In this document: positions 52,369 through 60,711 of the stretch, piece by piece | How positions within the stretch are numbered: position 1 is the first letter of the stretch | Layout: each line of letters starts with the position of its first letter | From: Sphingomonas aquatilis | GTDB lineage: Bacteria; Pseudomonadota; Alphaproteobacteria; Sphingomonadales; Sphingomonadaceae | Reading direction: 5' to 3' | Assembly: GCF_014196115.1 (NCBI RefSeq) | Contig: NZ_JACIDB010000002.1 | Span: forward strand, 124,001-188,000 | DNA: 64,000 nucleotides | Notes under the pieces: model-generated | The model's database searches: none | Told to the model about the DNA's origin: nothing | Seen by the model: the letters and a program-made list of their open reading frames with translations, nothing else | Program-made: the position numbers and the translations under genes

Positions 52369-53727
52369 ATGAAGCTGACACAGAAAATCGCCGGTGTCGG
52401 GGCGGCCTGCGCTGCCGCGGCCTTCACCGCACTGCCGGCCTTCGCCCAGGCGGCGCCCGCGGCGGCACCCGTCGTCGCGACGGTCAACAAGGGCGACACC
52501 GCCTGGATGATGACCAGCACCGTGCTGGTGATGATGATGATCCTGCCGGGCCTCGCGCTGTTCTACGGCGGTCTCACCCGCGCCAAGAACATGCTGTCGG
52601 TGATGACGCAGATCGGCGCGGTCGCGTGCCTCGCCATGCTGATCTGGGTGATGTACGGCTATTCCCTCGCCTTCGGACCCGACCTTGCCGGTGGCGGGGT
52701 GCTGACCAACTTCATCGCCAGCTTCGACAAGGCGTTCCTGCAGGGCGTGACCGCGGCGTCGCAGTCGGCAACCTTCACCGCGGGCGTCGAAATCCCCGAA
52801 TATGTCTTCATCTGCTTCCAGATGACCTTTGCCGCGATCACCGTCGCACTGGTGCTGGGATCGGTGGTCGAGCGGATGAAGTTCAGCGCGGTGATGGCGT
52901 TTGGTGCCGTCTGGCTGACGATCGTCTACTTCCCGATCGCGCACATGGTGTGGGCATCGTCGGGCCTGTTCTTCAAGGCGGGCGCGCTCGATTTTGCGGG
53001 CGGCACCGTGGTGCACATCAACGCCGGCGTCTCGGCGCTGGTCGCATCGCTGATGCTCGGCAAGCGCATGGGCTATCCCAATACGCCGATGCCGCCGCAT
53101 TCGCTGACCCTGACGGGCGTCGGCACCGGCCTGCTGTGGGTCGGCTGGTTCGGGTTCAATGCGGGTAGCGCGCTGGAAGCCAATGGCTCGGCGGGTCTCG
53201 CGATGATCAACACCTTCGTCGCGACGGCGAGCGGCGGCCTGTTCTGGATGCTGATCGAGCGGGTGCGCGGTCACAAGGGGTCGGCGCTGGGCTTCTGTTC
53301 GGGCATCGTCGCCGGCCTGGTCGCGGTGACGCCCGCGGCGGGCAATTCGGGTCCGTTCGGTGCGATCGTGCTGGGTGCGGTTGCTTCGGTGGTCTGCTTC
53401 TTCGCGGTGTCGGTGCTGAAGCCCAAGCTCGGCTATGACGACGCGCTCGACGCCTTCGGCGTGCATGGCATCGGCGGCATGATCGGCGCGATCGGCACGG
53501 GCATCGTCTATGCCCCGTCGCTCGGCGGACCGGGTGCGGCGGATTACGCCATGGGTGCCAAGCTGCTGGTGCAGATCGAGGCGGTCGCAACGACGATCGT
53601 CTGGGCCTCGATCGGCACGGTGATCGCGATCACCATCGCCAAGCTGCTCACCGGCCTGCGCGTCAGCCCCGAAGTCGAGCAGGAAGGCCTCGACCTCGGC
53701 GAGCACGGCGAGCGCGCCTACAATTGA
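52369..53727 (+). CDS. amtB: ammonium transporter AmtB
   Basis: 452 residues with a cleavable signal (to about AFAQA) and eleven membrane helices. The pore has the twin histidines in FPIAHMVWASSG and DAFGVHGIGGMIGAIGTG, plus the Phe gate residues. NKGDTAWMMTSTVLVMMMILPGLALFYGGLTRAKN is the Amt signature. GlnK blocks it under nitrogen sufficiency. A strong terminator follows. Confidence 0.97.
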   Translation: MKLTQKIAGVGAACAAAAFTALPAFAQAAPAAAPVVATVNKGDTAWMMTSTVLVMMMILPGLALFYGGLTRAKNMLSVMTQIGAVACLAMLIWVMYGYSLAFGPDLAGGGVLTNFIASFDKAFLQGVTAASQSATFTAGVEIPEYVFICFQMTFAAITVALVLGSVVERMKFSAVMAFGAVWLTIVYFPIAHMVWASSGLFFKAGALDFAGGTVVHINAGVSALVASLMLGKRMGYPNTPMPPHSLTLTGVGTGLLWVGWFGFNAGSALEANGSAGLAMINTFVATASGGLFWMLIERVRGHKGSALGFCSGIVAGLVAVTPAAGNSGPFGAIVLGAVASVVCFFAVSVLKPKLGYDDALDAFGVHGIGGMIGAIGTGIVYAPSLGGPGAADYAMGAKLLVQIEAVATTIVWASIGTVIAITIAKLLTGLRVSPEVEQEGLDLGEHGERAYN

Positions 53728-53786
53728 TCGGGAGCGGGACGCTAGGTCCCGCACCCCACCGACGTTCCTCCTGCGGACGACCCTGG

Positions 53787-53816
53787 CCCGGTACGGTGAC
53801 GTACCGGGTCTTTTTT
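53787..53816 (+). terminator. rho-independent terminator of glnK-amtB
   Basis: Perfect 9-bp stem CCCGGTACG / CGTACCGGG, GTGA loop, then TC and six T. Confidence 0.93.
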
Positions 53817-53818
53817 GT

Positions 53819-54012
53819 GTTCGCGCGAAGACGCGAAGACGCGAAGGGGTGCGTGAGGGGTGGGCGTCAGCCTGTCTTGCTCGTGATGGGGAGGGCAGGT
53901 GGCTGGCGGCGGGTGCCTACCTCTTCGCGGCTTCGCGGCTTCGCGTGAATTGTTTTTGCGCGCAGAGGCGCGGAGGGCGCGGAGGACGCGGAGGACGCGG
54001 AGGGCGCAGAAC
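53819..54012. repeat. family F repeats, compound element with a short tandem array
   Basis: GTTCGCGCGAAGACGCGAAG with a third GAAGACGC-type unit (from 53819), an inverted CTTCGCGGCTTCGCGGCTTC (to 53948), then GCGCGCAGAGGCGCGGAGGG and a run of about 9-base units (GCGGAGGAC, GCGGAGGGC) to 54012. Not a CRISPR: the units are contiguous with no spacers. Confidence 0.75.
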
Positions 54013-54027
54013 GGGCGGATCATTCTC

Positions 54028-54115
54028 GTTCGTGCTGAGCTTGTCGAAGCACGTCGTGCCACAGGGGCGGGTGTGCGTGGGGCGACCCGCCCTTCGACAG
54101 GCTCAGGGCGAACGG
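54028..54115. repeat. family E repeat (GTTCGTGCTGAGCTTGTCGA...), inverted pair
   Basis: GTTCGTGCTGAGCTTGTCGA at the left and CCCTTCGACAGGCTCAGGGC + GAACGG at the right, partly inverted copies about 35 bases apart. The sister copy is at 57909-57994. The gap 53728-54305 (578 bases) is made of repeats F, E and B and one terminator; I see no gene in it. Confidence 0.8.
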
Positions 54116-54150
54116 GGTGTGTGGGAGCACAGCCCGCCCTGCCCTTTCCG

Positions 54151-54259
54151 TCGTCATCCCGGCGAAGGCCGGGATCCATGGAAACGCGACGCAGCGGTTG
54201 CGCGCCTACGTCAGCCGCACTCCCGTCCATGGATCCCGGCGTGCGCCGGGATGACGAGA
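54151..54259. repeat. family B repeat, inverted pair
   Basis: TCGTCATCCCGGCGAAGGCC (from 54151) and the partner ending GTGCGCCGGGATGACGAG (to 54258), with CCATGG in both arms. It lies 47 bases beyond the ribH stop. Confidence 0.85.
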
Positions 54260-54305
54260 GAAGGGGGCGGGTGTGTGGGAAGTACGTTGCGCGGGCGTGC
54301 GCGGT

Positions 54306-54725
54306 TCAGCCCAGTTGCGCGCGCAGGTCCATCATGGCGATCGCCGCCTGGGCCGCACCGCCGCCCTTGTCGAGCTGGCCGGGGTCGGCGCGGGTGATCG
54401 CCTGCGCTTCGTTTTCGGTGGTGAGGATGCCGTTGCCGATGGCGAGGCCGTCCATGGTCAGCGCCATGATGCCGCGGGCGCTTTCGTTCGAGACGATCTC
54501 GAAATGATAGGTCTCGCCGCGGATCACGACGCCCAGCGCGACGAAGGCGTCGTAGCGGCTGGTGTCGGACGCCAGCGCGATCGCGCCCGGCACCTCGAGC
54601 GCGCCCGGCACCGTCACCGTCTCATGCGTGTGGCCTGCCGCCTCGATGGCGGCGCGGGCACCGGCGAGCAGCATGTCGTTGAGATGGTCGTAGAAGCGGG
54701 CTTCGACGATGAGGATATTGGCCAT
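54306..54725 (-). CDS. ribH: 6,7-dimethyl-8-ribityllumazine synthase
   Basis: Condenses 5-amino-6-ribitylaminouracil with 3,4-dihydroxy-2-butanone 4-phosphate. It has 139 residues. [33 protein letters not shown] with the catalytic His and [12 protein letters not shown] are clear. Last gene of the riboflavin operon, three bases after ribB. Confidence 0.96.
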   Translation of the reverse strand: MANILIVEARFYDHLNDMLLAGARAAIEAAGHTHETVTVPGALEVPGAIALASDTSRYDAFVALGVVIRGETYHFEIVSNESARGIMALTMDGLAIGNGILTTENEAQAITRADPGQLDKGGGAAQAAIAMMDLRAQLG

Positions 54726-54728
54726 GGG

Positions 54729-55868
54729 TCAGCCTTCGCCTTCGATGCGGCGCTCGGCGACGATCGACAGGCCATAGCCGTCGAGCCCCACGAGCGTGTG
54801 GTGGGTGTTGGTCAGCAGGATCATGTCGTGGACGCCGAGTTCGGCGAGGATCATCGCGCCGACGCCATAGTCGCGCAATTCCTCCATCGGCACCTCGACC
54901 TGCTCGCCGGCATGGCGGCGGACGGCGGTGGTGAAGCCGTCGGCACGCTGGCGGTTGATGATGACGATGACGCCCGAGCCTTCTTTGGCGATCATCTCCA
55001 TCGAGCGCTGGAGCATGCGGCTGCGGTCGCCGTCCTCGCCGAACACGTCGGCGAAGGGGGAGAGCGCGTGCATGCGCACCAGCACGGGCTGCGTCACGTC
55101 GAGCCGGCCCTTGACCAGCGCGATCTGTTCGGTGCCCGTCGCGGTGTTGCGATAGGCGCGTACCGCCCATTCGCCGCCCCAGCGGCTGGTGAAGCGCGTT
55201 TCCGATACCAGAGAGACGAGGTGGTCGTAGCGGCGGCGATAGGCGATCAGATCGCGGATCGTGCCGATCTTGAGGTTGTGGAACTGCGCGAAGGTGACGA
55301 GGTCGTCCATCCGCGCCATCGTGCCATCCTCGTTCATGATCTCGCAGATCACGCCCGAGGGGTTGAGGCCGGCGAGGCGCGAGACGTCAACGGCCGCCTC
55401 GGTGTGCCCTGCGCGCACCAGCACGCCGCCGTCGCGTGCGACGAGGGGGAAGACGTGGCCCGGGGTCACGATGTCGGCGCGACCCTTGCCGCTGTCGGTC
55501 GCCACCGCGATCGTGCGGGCGCGGTCGGCGGCGGAGATGCCGGTCGTCACGCCCTCGCGCGCCTCGATCGAGACGGTGAAGGCGGTTTCGTGGCGGGTGC
55601 CGTTGTTGCGGCTCATCAGGTCGAGGCCGAGTTCCTCGACGCGGGTGCGCGTCATCGCGAGGCAGATCAGGCCACGGCCGTGGCGGGCCATGAAGTTGAT
55701 CTTTTCAGGGGTAGCCATTTGCGCGGGGATGACGAGGTCGCCCTCGTTCTCGCGATCCTCGTCATCGACGAGGATGAACATGCGGCCGTTGCGCGCCTCG
55801 TCGATGATCTCTTCGGGCGACGACAGGAAGGCGTGGCGGAGCTGGGCGATCTCAGGGTTAGCGGCCAC
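54729..55868 (-). CDS. ribB: 3,4-dihydroxy-2-butanone-4-phosphate synthase with degenerate GTP cyclohydrolase II domain
   Basis: 379 residues. The N-terminal domain (1-205) is intact DHBP synthase: ARNGRMFILVDDEDRENEGDLVIPAQMATPEKINFMARHGRGLICLAM, FTVSIEA, DIVTPGHVFPLVARDGGVLVRAGHTEAAVDV. The C-terminal domain has the GCH II fold (VRMHALSPFADVFGE..., GYGLSIVAERRI), but the zinc site normally read C-x10-C-x-C has no cysteine here, so cyclohydrolase activity is not expected. This matches the RibBX type. A separate RibA must exist elsewhere. It overlaps ribE by eleven bases. Confidence 0.95.
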   Translation of the reverse strand: MAANPEIAQLRHAFLSSPEEIIDEARNGRMFILVDDEDRENEGDLVIPAQMATPEKINFMARHGRGLICLAMTRTRVEELGLDLMSRNNGTRHETAFTVSIEAREGVTTGISAADRARTIAVATDSGKGRADIVTPGHVFPLVARDGGVLVRAGHTEAAVDVSRLAGLNPSGVICEIMNEDGTMARMDDLVTFAQFHNLKIGTIRDLIAYRRRYDHLVSLVSETRFTSRWGGEWAVRAYRNTATGTEQIALVKGRLDVTQPVLVRMHALSPFADVFGEDGDRSRMLQRSMEMIAKEGSGVIVIINRQRADGFTTAVRRHAGEQVEVPMEELRDYGVGAMILAELGVHDMILLTNTHHTLVGLDGYGLSIVAERRIEGEG

Positions 55869-56472
55869 GGTAATGCTCCATGCGTTGCAGATAACGGGCG
55901 AGGACGTCGATCTCGATATTGACCATCTGGCCCTGGGCGAGGGCGCCGAGCGTCGTCACCGCCTGCGTATGCGGGATGAGGTTGACGGAGAAATGGGTGG
56001 TGTCGCCCTGATCCTCGACCGTGTTGACGGTGAGCGAGACGCCGTCGATCGTGATCGACCCCTTGGGCGCGATGAAGGGCGCGAGGGCGGCGGGGACGGC
56101 GAAGCCGATGCGGTGCGAATCGCCCTCCGGACAGATGCCGATCACCTCGGCGATGCCGTCGACATGGCCGGTGACGATATGGCCACCGAGTTCGTCGCCG
56201 AGCTTCATCGCGCGTTCGAGGTTGAGGCGGCGCCCTTCGACCCATTGGTCGCGCGCGGTGCGGGCGATCGTCTCGCCGGAGACCTGGACGTCGAACCAAT
56301 GATAGTTGGCCGTGCCCTTATCGATGACGGTCAGGCAGACGCCCGAACAGGCGATCGAGGCGCCGAGGTCGATCGTGTCGGGGTCGTAGGAAGTGGCGAT
56401 GCGCACGCGCGTGTCGCCCTCGCTCTGAACCCGTTCGATCGTGCCGATATCGCTGACTATGCCGGTGAACAT
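55858..56472 (-). CDS. ribE: riboflavin synthase alpha chain
   Basis: Dismutates two lumazines to riboflavin. 204 residues in two similar barrels, each with a MFTGIV-like start: MFTGIVSDIGTIERV at 1 and GGHIVTGHVDGIAEVI at about 98; SIACSGVCLTV and SITIDGVSLTVNTVE are the lumazine-binding pairs. It overlaps ribD by sixteen bases upstream and ribB downstream, so the operon is tightly coupled. Confidence 0.95.
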   Translation of the reverse strand: MFTGIVSDIGTIERVQSEGDTRVRIATSYDPDTIDLGASIACSGVCLTVIDKGTANYHWFDVQVSGETIARTARDQWVEGRRLNLERAMKLGDELGGHIVTGHVDGIAEVIGICPEGDSHRIGFAVPAALAPFIAPKGSITIDGVSLTVNTVEDQGDTTHFSVNLIPHTQAVTTLGALAQGQMVNIEIDVLARYLQRMEHYRGR

Positions 56473-57509
56473 GGGGTGCGCTCGTAGACCTCGAGCCGGT
56501 CGCTGCCAAGCTGGCGCGCATCGTGGAGCTGCCAGCGGCCGTGTGCCGATCCGAGATCGGTCAGGCCGATCGCGCCGATCGCGGGCAGGCCCCCGCCAAT
56601 GACGATGGGCGCGCGGTAGAGGAGCAGGCGATCGACGAGGTCTTCTCGCAAGAAGGCGGCGGCGGTGCCCGCGCCGCCCTCGACGAGCAGGTGGTCGGCG
56701 GGGAGGGTGGTGATGGCGGCGGGGGTGGGGATCCATGCCGGGTCGCCCTCACCCTTCCGCGGCTCCGCCGCTCCCTCCCTCTCCCGATGGGAGAGGGAAG
56801 AGGCGCGCAGCGCCGAAGGGTGAGGGTGGGTCTGAGACAGCACGACGCGCTGCGGGCTGCGTCCCTCCAGCCCCGGCAGGCGCACGTCGAGGGTCGGGCG
56901 GTCCGCCTCCCATGTTCCCCGGCCGACGAGGATCGCTTCGTGGCGGGCGCGTTCGAGGTGGGCGTGGGCGCGTGCCTCTACGCCGGTGATCCAGCGACTG
57001 GTGCCGTCGGCGAGCGCAATGCAGCCGTCGAGCGAGGTGGCGAGCTTCAGCGTCACGAACGGGCGGCCGAGGCGGCGGCGGGTGAGGAAGCCGGCCATGC
57101 TGCGCGCCGCATCGGCGGCAAGCAGGCCGACCGCTACCGCGACACCGGCGGCGCGGAGCCGGGCGATGCCCTGGCCGTTGGTGCGCGGGTCCGGATCGCC
57201 GAGCGCGATCGCGACGCGCGCGATGCCGGCCGCGATCAGCAGATCGGTGCAGGCGGGTCCGCGCGCCGAAAGATGGGCACAGGGTTCGAGCGTGACATAG
57301 GCGGTAGCGCCGCGCGCGGCGTCGCCCGCCTGCGCGAGCGCCATCGCCTCGGCATGCGGGCGGCCGCCGGGCTGGGTCCAGCCGCGACCGACCACTTGAT
57401 CGTCGCGGACGATGACGCAACCGACATTGGGATTGGGGGCGGTGCGGCCGCGCGTGCGCTCGGCGAGCGCGAGCGCGGCGACCATCCACCGCGAATCGTC
57501 CGTGCTCAC
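56457..57509 (-). CDS. ribD: bifunctional pyrimidine deaminase/reductase RibD carrying a 27-codon repeat insertion
   Basis: 350 residues. Deaminase domain, 1-145: APNPNVGCVIV, HAEAMAL zinc site, LEPCAHLSARGPACTDLL. Reductase domain, 150-350: FVTLKLATSLDGCIALADGTSRWITG, HEAILVGRGTWEADRPTLDVRLPG, LLVEGGAGTAAAFLREDLVDRLLLYRAPIVIGGG. The family D element (56746-56826, 81 bases) lies in the reductase domain at about residues 229-255, in a loop between the RVVLSQ strand and the VEGG strand, and reads as a charged peptide with SLSHRERE. The reductase may still fold. The GTG start overlaps the upstream gene stop. Confidence 0.95.
   Translation of the reverse strand: MSTDDSRWMVAALALAERTRGRTAPNPNVGCVIVRDDQVVGRGWTQPGGRPHAEAMALAQAGDAARGATAYVTLEPCAHLSARGPACTDLLIAAGIARVAIALGDPDPRTNGQGIARLRAAGVAVAVGLLAADAARSMAGFLTRRRLGRPFVTLKLATSLDGCIALADGTSRWITGVEARAHAHLERARHEAILVGRGTWEADRPTLDVRLPGLEGRSPQRVVLSQTHPHPSALRASSLSHREREGAAEPRKGEGDPAWIPTPAAITTLPADHLLVEGGAGTAAAFLREDLVDRLLLYRAPIVIGGGLPAIGAIGLTDLGSAHGRWQLHDARQLGSDRLEVYERTPCSPA
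56746..56826. repeat. family D palindromic element inside ribD
   Basis: 81 bases, a multiple of three, bounded by CCCTCACCC and GGGTGAGGG, with CCCTCTCCC-GAT-GGGAGAGGG in the centre. It encodes, on the minus strand, a hydrophilic stretch between two conserved RibD blocks. Confidence 0.9.
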
Positions 57510-57853
57510 AGCCCCATTTTATTCATCGCGTCATCGACCTTCTTGAACTGGCTGCGCAATTTCTCCTCGCGCGCCTTTTGCGCGGCGATGCGCTTGTCCT
57601 GTTCGACCTTGTCGATCGCCTGCTGCGCCTTGATCTCCGCATCGGTGCGGTTGGCGGCGTAATTCTTGAAGTAGATGATGTTGGGTTGATAGGGTTCGGG
57701 CGGAATGTCGTTGCGCATGAAGGCGTAGACGAAGAACCCCGTGATCGCGATCGCCAGCGCGAGGAAGCCCAGGTCGCGCGGTTCGCGCTGCGACAGGAAA
57801 AAGCGCAGGTCGCGAATGGCCCGCACCGGCGAGAAGCGGCTGAAGAACTGCAT
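57506..57853 (-). CDS. small membrane protein with coiled coil, first gene of the rib operon
   Basis: 115 residues. MQFFSRFSPVRAIRDLRFFLSQREPRDLGF precedes one membrane helix (LALAIAITGFFVYAF), then a charged helical tail (RTDAEIKAQQAIDKVEQDKRIAAQKAREEKLRSQF) predicted to form a coiled coil. No known function. It ends in a GTGA overlap with ribD, so it is co-translated with riboflavin synthesis. A longer reading from 57934 would run through a family E repeat and is not favoured. Confidence 0.75.
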   Translation of the reverse strand: MQFFSRFSPVRAIRDLRFFLSQREPRDLGFLALAIAITGFFVYAFMRNDIPPEPYQPNIIYFKNYAANRTDAEIKAQQAIDKVEQDKRIAAQKAREEKLRSQFKKVDDAMNKMGL

Positions 57854-57908
57854 GGGGGAAAGATAGGCGCAGGCTCGCGGCTCGACCAGCCCCTCCCGTG
57901 CAAACGGC

Positions 57909-57994
57909 CGTTCGTGCTGAGCCTGTCGAAGCACGGCTGTCCGGGGGCGTTACGCTCGAGGCAACCTGCCCTTCGATAGGCTCAGGGCGAACGG
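57909..57994. repeat. family E repeat, inverted pair
   Basis: CGTTCGTGCTGAGCCTGTCG and CCCTTCGATAGGCTCAGGGC + GAACGG, about 30 bases apart. It lies between the DUF3667 gene stop and the first gene of the rib operon; no FMN riboswitch is visible here. Confidence 0.8.
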
Positions 57995-58009
57995 TGCGAG
58001 GGTTGGGGG

Positions 58010-59083
58010 TCAGTCGGTCAGCCCATGGACCAGCAGCAGCGAGACGAAGGTGAGCAGCGCCGCCCAGGCGAAGACGAGCAGCACCGCGGTACGCCACAAG
58101 GCAGAAAAGGTGCGCAGCGAATAGGCGCCGCGTAGTTGGCGGAACATGTGGATCGGCGGCAGCGCAAAGACGGCGAGCACGATCCAGCCGCTGCCGATGC
58201 CGATGACGCCGGCGATCATCAGTGTGATCACCATCAGCATCATGAAGGCGAGGCTGTAGGTGACGAAGATCGCGTGATCATACAGGCCGAAGCGGCGGCG
58301 CCACAGGAAGAGCAATGCGACGAAGGGCGTCGAGATCGGGATCAGCAGCCAGCTGTATTTGTACGCGCTCGATTGCAGCTTGTAGAGCGCGAGGCCGGGA
58401 TTCTTATTGGCCTTTTCCAAGCCATGGTCGAGGCTGGCCCAGCCGGTCTTGGCGTTGGTGAACGACGTTTCCACGCTGTCGCCGCCGGTCCCGCCCGCCT
58501 GGGTCCGCTTCAGCGCGGCGATCGCGGTTTGCAGGCCAGCGATGTCCTGATCGATCTTTTCGGTCGGTTTGCCCGCCGCGACTAGCTTGGCGCGTGTCTT
58601 CCGGGCGAGGTCGAGCTGCTTTTCCACCTTCTCAACGCCGCCGGCGATGCCGACGATGTGGCGGCTGACGCCTTCGGGTGTCGCGAGTTCGGCGATGTCG
58701 CCGCCCAGCGCGCTGATCGTCGCGAACATCAGGAAAACGGTGAACAGGAACACGGCGAGCGGCGAGACGAAGCGCGCGCGTTCGCCGGCGACGTAGCGGC
58801 GGGTGAGATCGCCGGGACGCCAGACCAGCATCGGCAGCGTGCGCCAGATCTTGCCTTCGAAATGGAAGACGCCGTGCGCGATCTCATGCCCGATCGCGCC
58901 GATCGTGCGATGGACGTGGCCACTCTGCCCACAGGCGTGGCAATGCGCGCCGATCAACCGCGTGCCGCAATTGAGGCACAGGCCGTGGCCGTGCTCGCGT
59001 GATTCCCCGGCGTGCGGCTCCACCGTGCGGGCGGCGAGCGCGCCCGTGATGAAGTCCCCTGCTGCTGCAATATCCCCCGACAT
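58010..59083 (-). CDS. DUF3667 domain membrane protein
   Basis: 357 residues. An N-terminal zinc ribbon (LCLNCGTRLIGAHCHACGQ) then HEIAHGVFHFEGKIWRTLPMLVWRPGDLTRRYVAGERARFVSPLAVFLFTVFLMF, the DUF3667 hallmark. A middle soluble loop with a helical stretch (QLDLARKTRAKLVAAGKPTEKIDQDIAGLQ) is followed by three or four membrane helices. Common in sphingomonads; function unknown. Divergent from proA. Confidence 0.88.
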   Translation of the reverse strand: MSGDIAAAGDFITGALAARTVEPHAGESREHGHGLCLNCGTRLIGAHCHACGQSGHVHRTIGAIGHEIAHGVFHFEGKIWRTLPMLVWRPGDLTRRYVAGERARFVSPLAVFLFTVFLMFATISALGGDIAELATPEGVSRHIVGIAGGVEKVEKQLDLARKTRAKLVAAGKPTEKIDQDIAGLQTAIAALKRTQAGGTGGDSVETSFTNAKTGWASLDHGLEKANKNPGLALYKLQSSAYKYSWLLIPISTPFVALLFLWRRRFGLYDHAIFVTYSLAFMMLMVITLMIAGVIGIGSGWIVLAVFALPPIHMFRQLRGAYSLRTFSALWRTAVLLVFAWAALLTFVSLLLVHGLTD

Positions 59084-59162
59084 AGTAGCAGCTTAGCAAG
59101 CTGTATCGGCCGGGCAAGATCGTCTTCGTGGCATAAGGCGGGGTGGCGTGGTAACGAACGGC

Positions 59163-60425
59163 ATGGCCGACGCAGACAATACGCACGAAATGATCGCAGA
59201 CATGGGCGCGCGTGCGCGCCGCGCCGCCGGGGTGCTGGCGGCTTTGCCGACGGCGGCGAAGGCCGCCGGGCTACGCGCCGCGGCGGCGGCGGTGCGCGAA
59301 CAGGCGCCGGCGATCCTCGATGCGAATGCGCGCGACATGGCGGCGGGCGAGGCACGCGGCCTGAGTGGCGCGCTGCTTGACCGGCTGCGGCTGGATGCCG
59401 GGCGGATCGAGGGGATCGCGGCGGGGATCGAGGCGGTGGCGGGGCTGGACGACCCGGTCGGGCAGGTGATCGATCGCCGCGAGCGGCCCAACGGCTTGCA
59501 GCTGACCCGCGTGCGCGTGCCGATCGGCGTGATCGGCATCATCTACGAATCGCGGCCCAACGTGACGGCGGACGCGGCGGCATTGTGCGTGATGGCGGGC
59601 AATGCGGTGATCCTGCGCGGCGGCAGCGAGGCGATCCATAGCAATCGCGCGATCCATGCGGCGCTCATTGCAGGGCTGGAGCAGGCTGCACTGCCGGCGG
59701 AGGCGGTGCAGCTGGTGCCGACCACCGATCGTGCCGCGGTCGGCGCGATGCTGACCGCAGATGGCGTGATCGACCTGATCGTGCCGCGCGGCGGCAAGAG
59801 CTTGGTCGCGCGCGTGCAGGCGGAGGCGCGCGTGCCGGTGCTGGCGCATCTCGATGGGATCAACCACGTCTATGTCGATGGCTCGGCCGATCCGGCGATG
59901 GCGGAGCGGGTGGTGCTGGATGCCAAGATGCGGCGGACGGGCATCTGCGGGGCGATGGAGACGCTGCTGATCGATCGCGACTTTGCCAGGCCAGCGGAGT
60001 TGGTGACAGCGTTGCAACAGGCCGGATGCGAAGTGCGTGGCGATCCCGTTGAGGCGGCGTTCGGCGAGATCGTCGTGCCCGTCAGCGCCGAGGATTGGGA
60101 CACCGAATATCTCGATGCGATCGCCTCCGTCGCGCTGGTCGACGGGGTTGAGGGGGCGATGGCGCATATCGCGCGGCACGGCTCGCACCATACCGACGCG
60201 ATCGTCGCCGAGGATGCAGGGGTTGCGGAGCGATTCCTGAACGGCGTCGACAGTGCGATCGTGCTGTGGAACGCCTCCACCCAGTTCGCCGACGGCGGTG
60301 AGTTCGGGCTGGGTGCCGAGATCGGCATTGCAACGGGGCGGCTGCACGCGCGCGGGCCGGTCGCGCTGGAGGGGCTGACGACGTACAAATGGATCGGCCG
60401 CGGCACGGGGCAGGTGCGCGGTTGA
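59163..60425 (+). CDS. proA: glutamate-5-semialdehyde dehydrogenase
   Basis: Second step of proline synthesis, reducing glutamyl-5-phosphate with NADPH. It has 420 residues. Marks: [52 protein letters not shown], the catalytic Cys in [17 protein letters not shown], and [58 protein letters not shown]. Start ATG 59163; GTG 59148 is an alternative. It heads the proA-nadD run interrupted by a toxin-antitoxin pair. Confidence 0.96.
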   Translation: MADADNTHEMIADMGARARRAAGVLAALPTAAKAAGLRAAAAAVREQAPAILDANARDMAAGEARGLSGALLDRLRLDAGRIEGIAAGIEAVAGLDDPVGQVIDRRERPNGLQLTRVRVPIGVIGIIYESRPNVTADAAALCVMAGNAVILRGGSEAIHSNRAIHAALIAGLEQAALPAEAVQLVPTTDRAAVGAMLTADGVIDLIVPRGGKSLVARVQAEARVPVLAHLDGINHVYVDGSADPAMAERVVLDAKMRRTGICGAMETLLIDRDFARPAELVTALQQAGCEVRGDPVEAAFGEIVVPVSAEDWDTEYLDAIASVALVDGVEGAMAHIARHGSHHTDAIVAEDAGVAERFLNGVDSAIVLWNASTQFADGGEFGLGAEIGIATGRLHARGPVALEGLTTYKWIGRGTGQVRG

Positions 60426-60456
60426 AGACTCCCGACGCAAGGGATAGAATCCGCCG

Positions 60457-60711
60457 ATGAACGCACCGGTATCGATCAATGCACCGCTCGATCCCGCCAC
60501 GCTGGCGATCGTCGAGGAACTGGCCCGTTCACGTGGCATCACCGGCGAAGAATTTGCGGCGGACGCTATCCGCAAAGTTGCCGAACACGACATCGAACTA
60601 CGAGCCTTTATTCAGGAAGGTATCGATTCGATCGAACGCGATGGCGGCATAAGCCAAGAGGATATGGAAGCGTGGTTCGAGGAGCGCGTGGCCGCCCGTA
60701 AACGGGGATGA
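60457..60711 (+). CDS. type II antitoxin, ParD/CopG-like
   Basis: 84 residues. Residues 8-45 read as a ribbon-helix-helix (NAPLDPATLAIVEELARSRGITGEEFAADAIRKVAE). The tail (HDIELRAFIQEGIDSIERDGGISQEDMEAWFEERVA) is the acidic toxin-binding arm with the I-D-x-x-x-x-D-x-x motif seen in ParD-like antitoxins. Base use is less GC-rich than in its neighbours, which suggests recent arrival. It overlaps the toxin start (ATGA). Confidence 0.88.
   Translation: MNAPVSINAPLDPATLAIVEELARSRGITGEEFAADAIRKVAEHDIELRAFIQEGIDSIERDGGISQEDMEAWFEERVAARKRG

Noticed and set aside
53959..54012. Possible CRISPR array
   Set aside because: Units of about nine bases are contiguous, with no spacers and no cas genes.
57854..57934. 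Longer start of the small rib-operon protein (27 extra residues from 57934)
   Set aside because: The extension runs through the right part of a family E repeat and has no ribosome site. Kept as an outside possibility because family D repeats do enter proteins here.
57854..58009. FMN riboswitch before the riboflavin operon
   Set aside because: The region is a family E repeat and short flanks; I see none of the conserved RFN blocks.
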